Position numbers and translations under genes: made by a program. This document shows positions 32,173 to 33,682 of a DNA stretch of 33,682 nt, piece after piece. Below the pieces are notes generated by a model. That model was not told where the DNA came from and searched no databases. It saw only the letters and a list, made by a program, of their open reading frames with translations. Source of the stretch: JBDKTH01 sp964558295 (GTDB lineage: Bacteria; Planctomycetota; Planctomycetia; Pirellulales; Thermoguttaceae); contig CAZLDQ010000041.1 of the NCBI GenBank assembly GCA_964558295.1, forward strand, positions 1-33,682, read 5' to 3'. How positions within the stretch are numbered: position 1 is the stretch's first letter; each line of letters begins with the position of its first letter.

Positions 32173-33156
32173 ATGAGGGACAACCAAACTCGAACAACTC
32201 GGTTTTCGCCGGCGTTTACGCTGGTCGAACTCCTGGTGGTGATCGCGATTATCGGAATTCTGATCGCGTTGCTTCTGCCAGCGGTCCAAGCGGCCCGCGA
32301 GGCGGCACGCCGGATGAGTTGCACGAACAAGCTCAAGCAGTTCGGCATCGGCATGCACAACTATCACGACTCGCACGGCTCGTTTCCATCGGGCGTGGCC
32401 GTGGATGGCGGCAACAAATGTCCCGCGCAGGCAAGCCCCGCCGCCGGGGCTCGGGCGACCTGGGCCGTGCAAATCTTGCCTTACATCGAGCAGATGACGC
32501 TGTGGAACAAGTTCGTGCAAACCGAACAGTTCACGATGAACTACGAGAACCCAGGCTCCTCGACGAACCACGCCTTGGCGATCCAGCCCAACCCGTTCTT
32601 CTGGTGCCCCTCCGATCCGTTCGCCAAGGAAGCGGCGGGCAACTACATGGTTTGTGCCGGCGGCGGTCCGCCGTTGAGCAGCACGAGCTTGGTGACCGCC
32701 GACGCCTGCACTTCGGAGAGCTATGTCGGGTTTGTCCTCTACTACAATGGCATCTTCTTCGTCAACTCGGGGACGCGGATGCGGGACATCACCGACGGCA
32801 CGTCGAACTGCTATCTGATGGGCGAGACGATCTACATGCATGCGCACAACGACTGCCCTCGTCCGATCAAAGCCGGCTGCTGGGCCTGCGCCGCGTATTT
32901 GGCCGCCAGTTGGCGTTATTACACCAATATTGCCGCGGCCGTCGAACCGATTAACCGACCGGCCTTCTCCGCCGGGCCGCCCAACTGCAACGAAGCCAAT
33001 GTCGGGCGGACGTTCGGCTCCCGGCACCCGGGCGGCTGCAACATGCTCATGAGCGATGGCAGCGTGCACTTCATGAGCGAGACGATGGAACTGGCCACCC
33101 ACCGCTCCTTGGGCGCCCGTGAGGATGGCAAGCCAACGGGAGGATTCCCCCAGTGA
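32173..33156 (+). CDS. DUF1559 prepilin-like protein (cassette E)
   Basis: This 327-residue protein has A14|F15TLVELLVVIAIIGILIALLL and AREAARRMSCTNKLKQ. The body has CPSDPFAKEAAGNYMVC, DITDGTSNCYLMGE and the end block HPGGCNMLMSDGSVHFMS. It is unusually rich in cysteine compared with the other pilins here (for example RPIKAGCWACAAYL). ATG 32173 follows GAGAAAGGAGGGGG; the in-frame GTG at 32131 was rejected. Its stop overlaps the next start as GTGA. Confidence 0.93.
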   Translation: MRDNQTRTTRFSPAFTLVELLVVIAIIGILIALLLPAVQAAREAARRMSCTNKLKQFGIGMHNYHDSHGSFPSGVAVDGGNKCPAQASPAAGARATWAVQILPYIEQMTLWNKFVQTEQFTMNYENPGSSTNHALAIQPNPFFWCPSDPFAKEAAGNYMVCAGGGPPLSSTSLVTADACTSESYVGFVLYYNGIFFVNSGTRMRDITDGTSNCYLMGETIYMHAHNDCPRPIKAGCWACAAYLAASWRYYTNIAAAVEPINRPAFSAGPPNCNEANVGRTFGSRHPGGCNMLMSDGSVHFMSETMELATHRSLGAREDGKPTGGFPQ

Positions 33157-33536
33157 GAAGATCGCAACGCATTGCTTCGGTGGCTGCCTGCCTGCTATTG
33201 CTGATTCCCCTCGGCTGTGGGCGTGGCGGACCGGTCGGCTATCAGGTCTCGGGGAAGGTGACTTACGGCGGCCAGCCGCTCCCCTCGGGGAGCATTCAGT
33301 TTGAACCCGACGCCGGCGCCAGCGGGCTCTGTGCCACGGCCGTGATCGAAAACGGGACCTACACCACGACCGCTGGCGGCGTCAGCGGCGGGAAATACCT
33401 TGTGCGGATCAATCCGCCCGTGCTCGCCTCAGGGGATGATCCGTCGAAGGTGATCCAGTTTCCCGTCTATCAAACGACCGTCGACTTGCCCCAGGCCGAC
33501 ACGATCCACGACTTCGACGTTCCCAAGAAACGCTGA
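33153..33536 (+). CDS. Small lipoprotein with carboxypeptidase-regulatory-like domain (cassette E)
   Basis: This 127-residue protein starts at GTG 33153, inside the pilin stop (GTGA overlap), so translation is probably coupled. The lipobox is IPLG|C22. The domain VSGKVTYGGQPLPSGSIQFEP is followed by TAVIENGTYTTTAGG and GGKYLVRI, ending IHDFDVPKKR, similar to cassette B (IKDFDVKTKTGR). It is the last gene in the window. Confidence 0.88.
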   Translation: MRRSQRIASVAACLLLLIPLGCGRGGPVGYQVSGKVTYGGQPLPSGSIQFEPDAGASGLCATAVIENGTYTTTAGGVSGGKYLVRINPPVLASGDDPSKVIQFPVYQTTVDLPQADTIHDFDVPKKR

Positions 33537-33548
33537 TTCATCCGAAAC

Positions 33549-33663
33549 GAACCGCAAAGGACGCAAGGCTCGCGAAGGAAGAAAGGACGAGGAGGGAGAA
33601 AAAACCGTCTCCTTTTTGACTTCCCAGCCCGTGTCCTTCATTCCTTTGTGTTCTTTGCGGTTC
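33549..33663. repeat. Inverted dispersed repeat after cassette E
   Basis: GAACCGCAAAG (33549-33559) reappears as CTTTGCGGTTC (33653-33663) on the other arm. The match continues with differences over about 20 bases per arm. The left arm matches 24615-24642. A smaller internal stem, GGAG with CTCC followed by TTTTT (around 33594-33616), could act as a terminator for cassette E. The spacer is purine-rich on the left and pyrimidine-rich on the right. Confidence 0.55.
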
Positions 33664-33682
33664 ATTCTCTTCTTTCGTGTCT

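Overview
The window looks like part of a Planctomycetota chromosome, probably of the Pirellulales type. I infer this from the high G+C, the many prepilin-like proteins with a C-terminal H-x-G-G...D-G-S-V motif (DUF1559 type), small transthyretin-like lipoproteins, ECF sigma factors followed by FecR-type membrane proteins, and large secreted beta-helix and BNR-repeat enzymes. No rRNA, tRNA or CRISPR array was seen. No lineage marker gene is present, so the placement rests on gene content.

The main feature is a cassette that occurs five times on the plus strand: (1) a 168-189 aa ECF sigma factor; (2) a 505-580 aa single-pass membrane protein with a short cytoplasmic N-terminus, a FecR domain and a variable C-terminal domain, translationally overlapping or abutting the sigma gene; (3) one or two DUF1559 prepilin-like proteins; (4) a 127-155 aa lipoprotein with a beta-sandwich domain. 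Cassette A is 2363-6241 (sigma, FecR-LamG, pilin, lipoprotein). B is 13388-17956 (sigma, FecR with a jelly-roll-like domain, pilin, lipoprotein, pilin). C is 18324-23070 and D is 24759-29421 (both sigma, FecR-NGSFE, pilin, pilin, lipoprotein). E is 29741-33536 (sigma, FecR-NGSFE, pilin, lipoprotein). No secretion ATPase, prepilin peptidase or secretin gene lies in the window, so the prepilins would need export machinery from elsewhere. My reading is that these are parallel surface-signalling units, each pairing an envelope sensor with its own sigma factor and surface-protein output. That function is inference; the repeated layout is directly visible.

Between A and B (6553-12909) is a different island: a membrane-anchored protein with a J-like domain lacking HPD, a transposase remnant, a YhhN-family membrane protein and, on the minus strand, two Hsp70-family genes. 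The first of these encodes a protein with a C-terminal membrane anchor. A secreted BNR/sialidase-like protein (minus strand, 23076-24404) separates C and D, and a palindrome-rich region precedes it. The left edge carries the 3' part of a beta-helix protein gene and a frameshifted, probably internally deleted glycosidase-like pseudogene.

The non-coding DNA holds a dispersed hairpin repeat with compensatory base changes (about 6280, 17990-18055 and 32010), strong inverted repeats between pilin and lipoprotein genes in cassettes B, C and D, and a second dispersed repeat (24615 and 33551) that forms the left arm of an inverted pair at the right edge.
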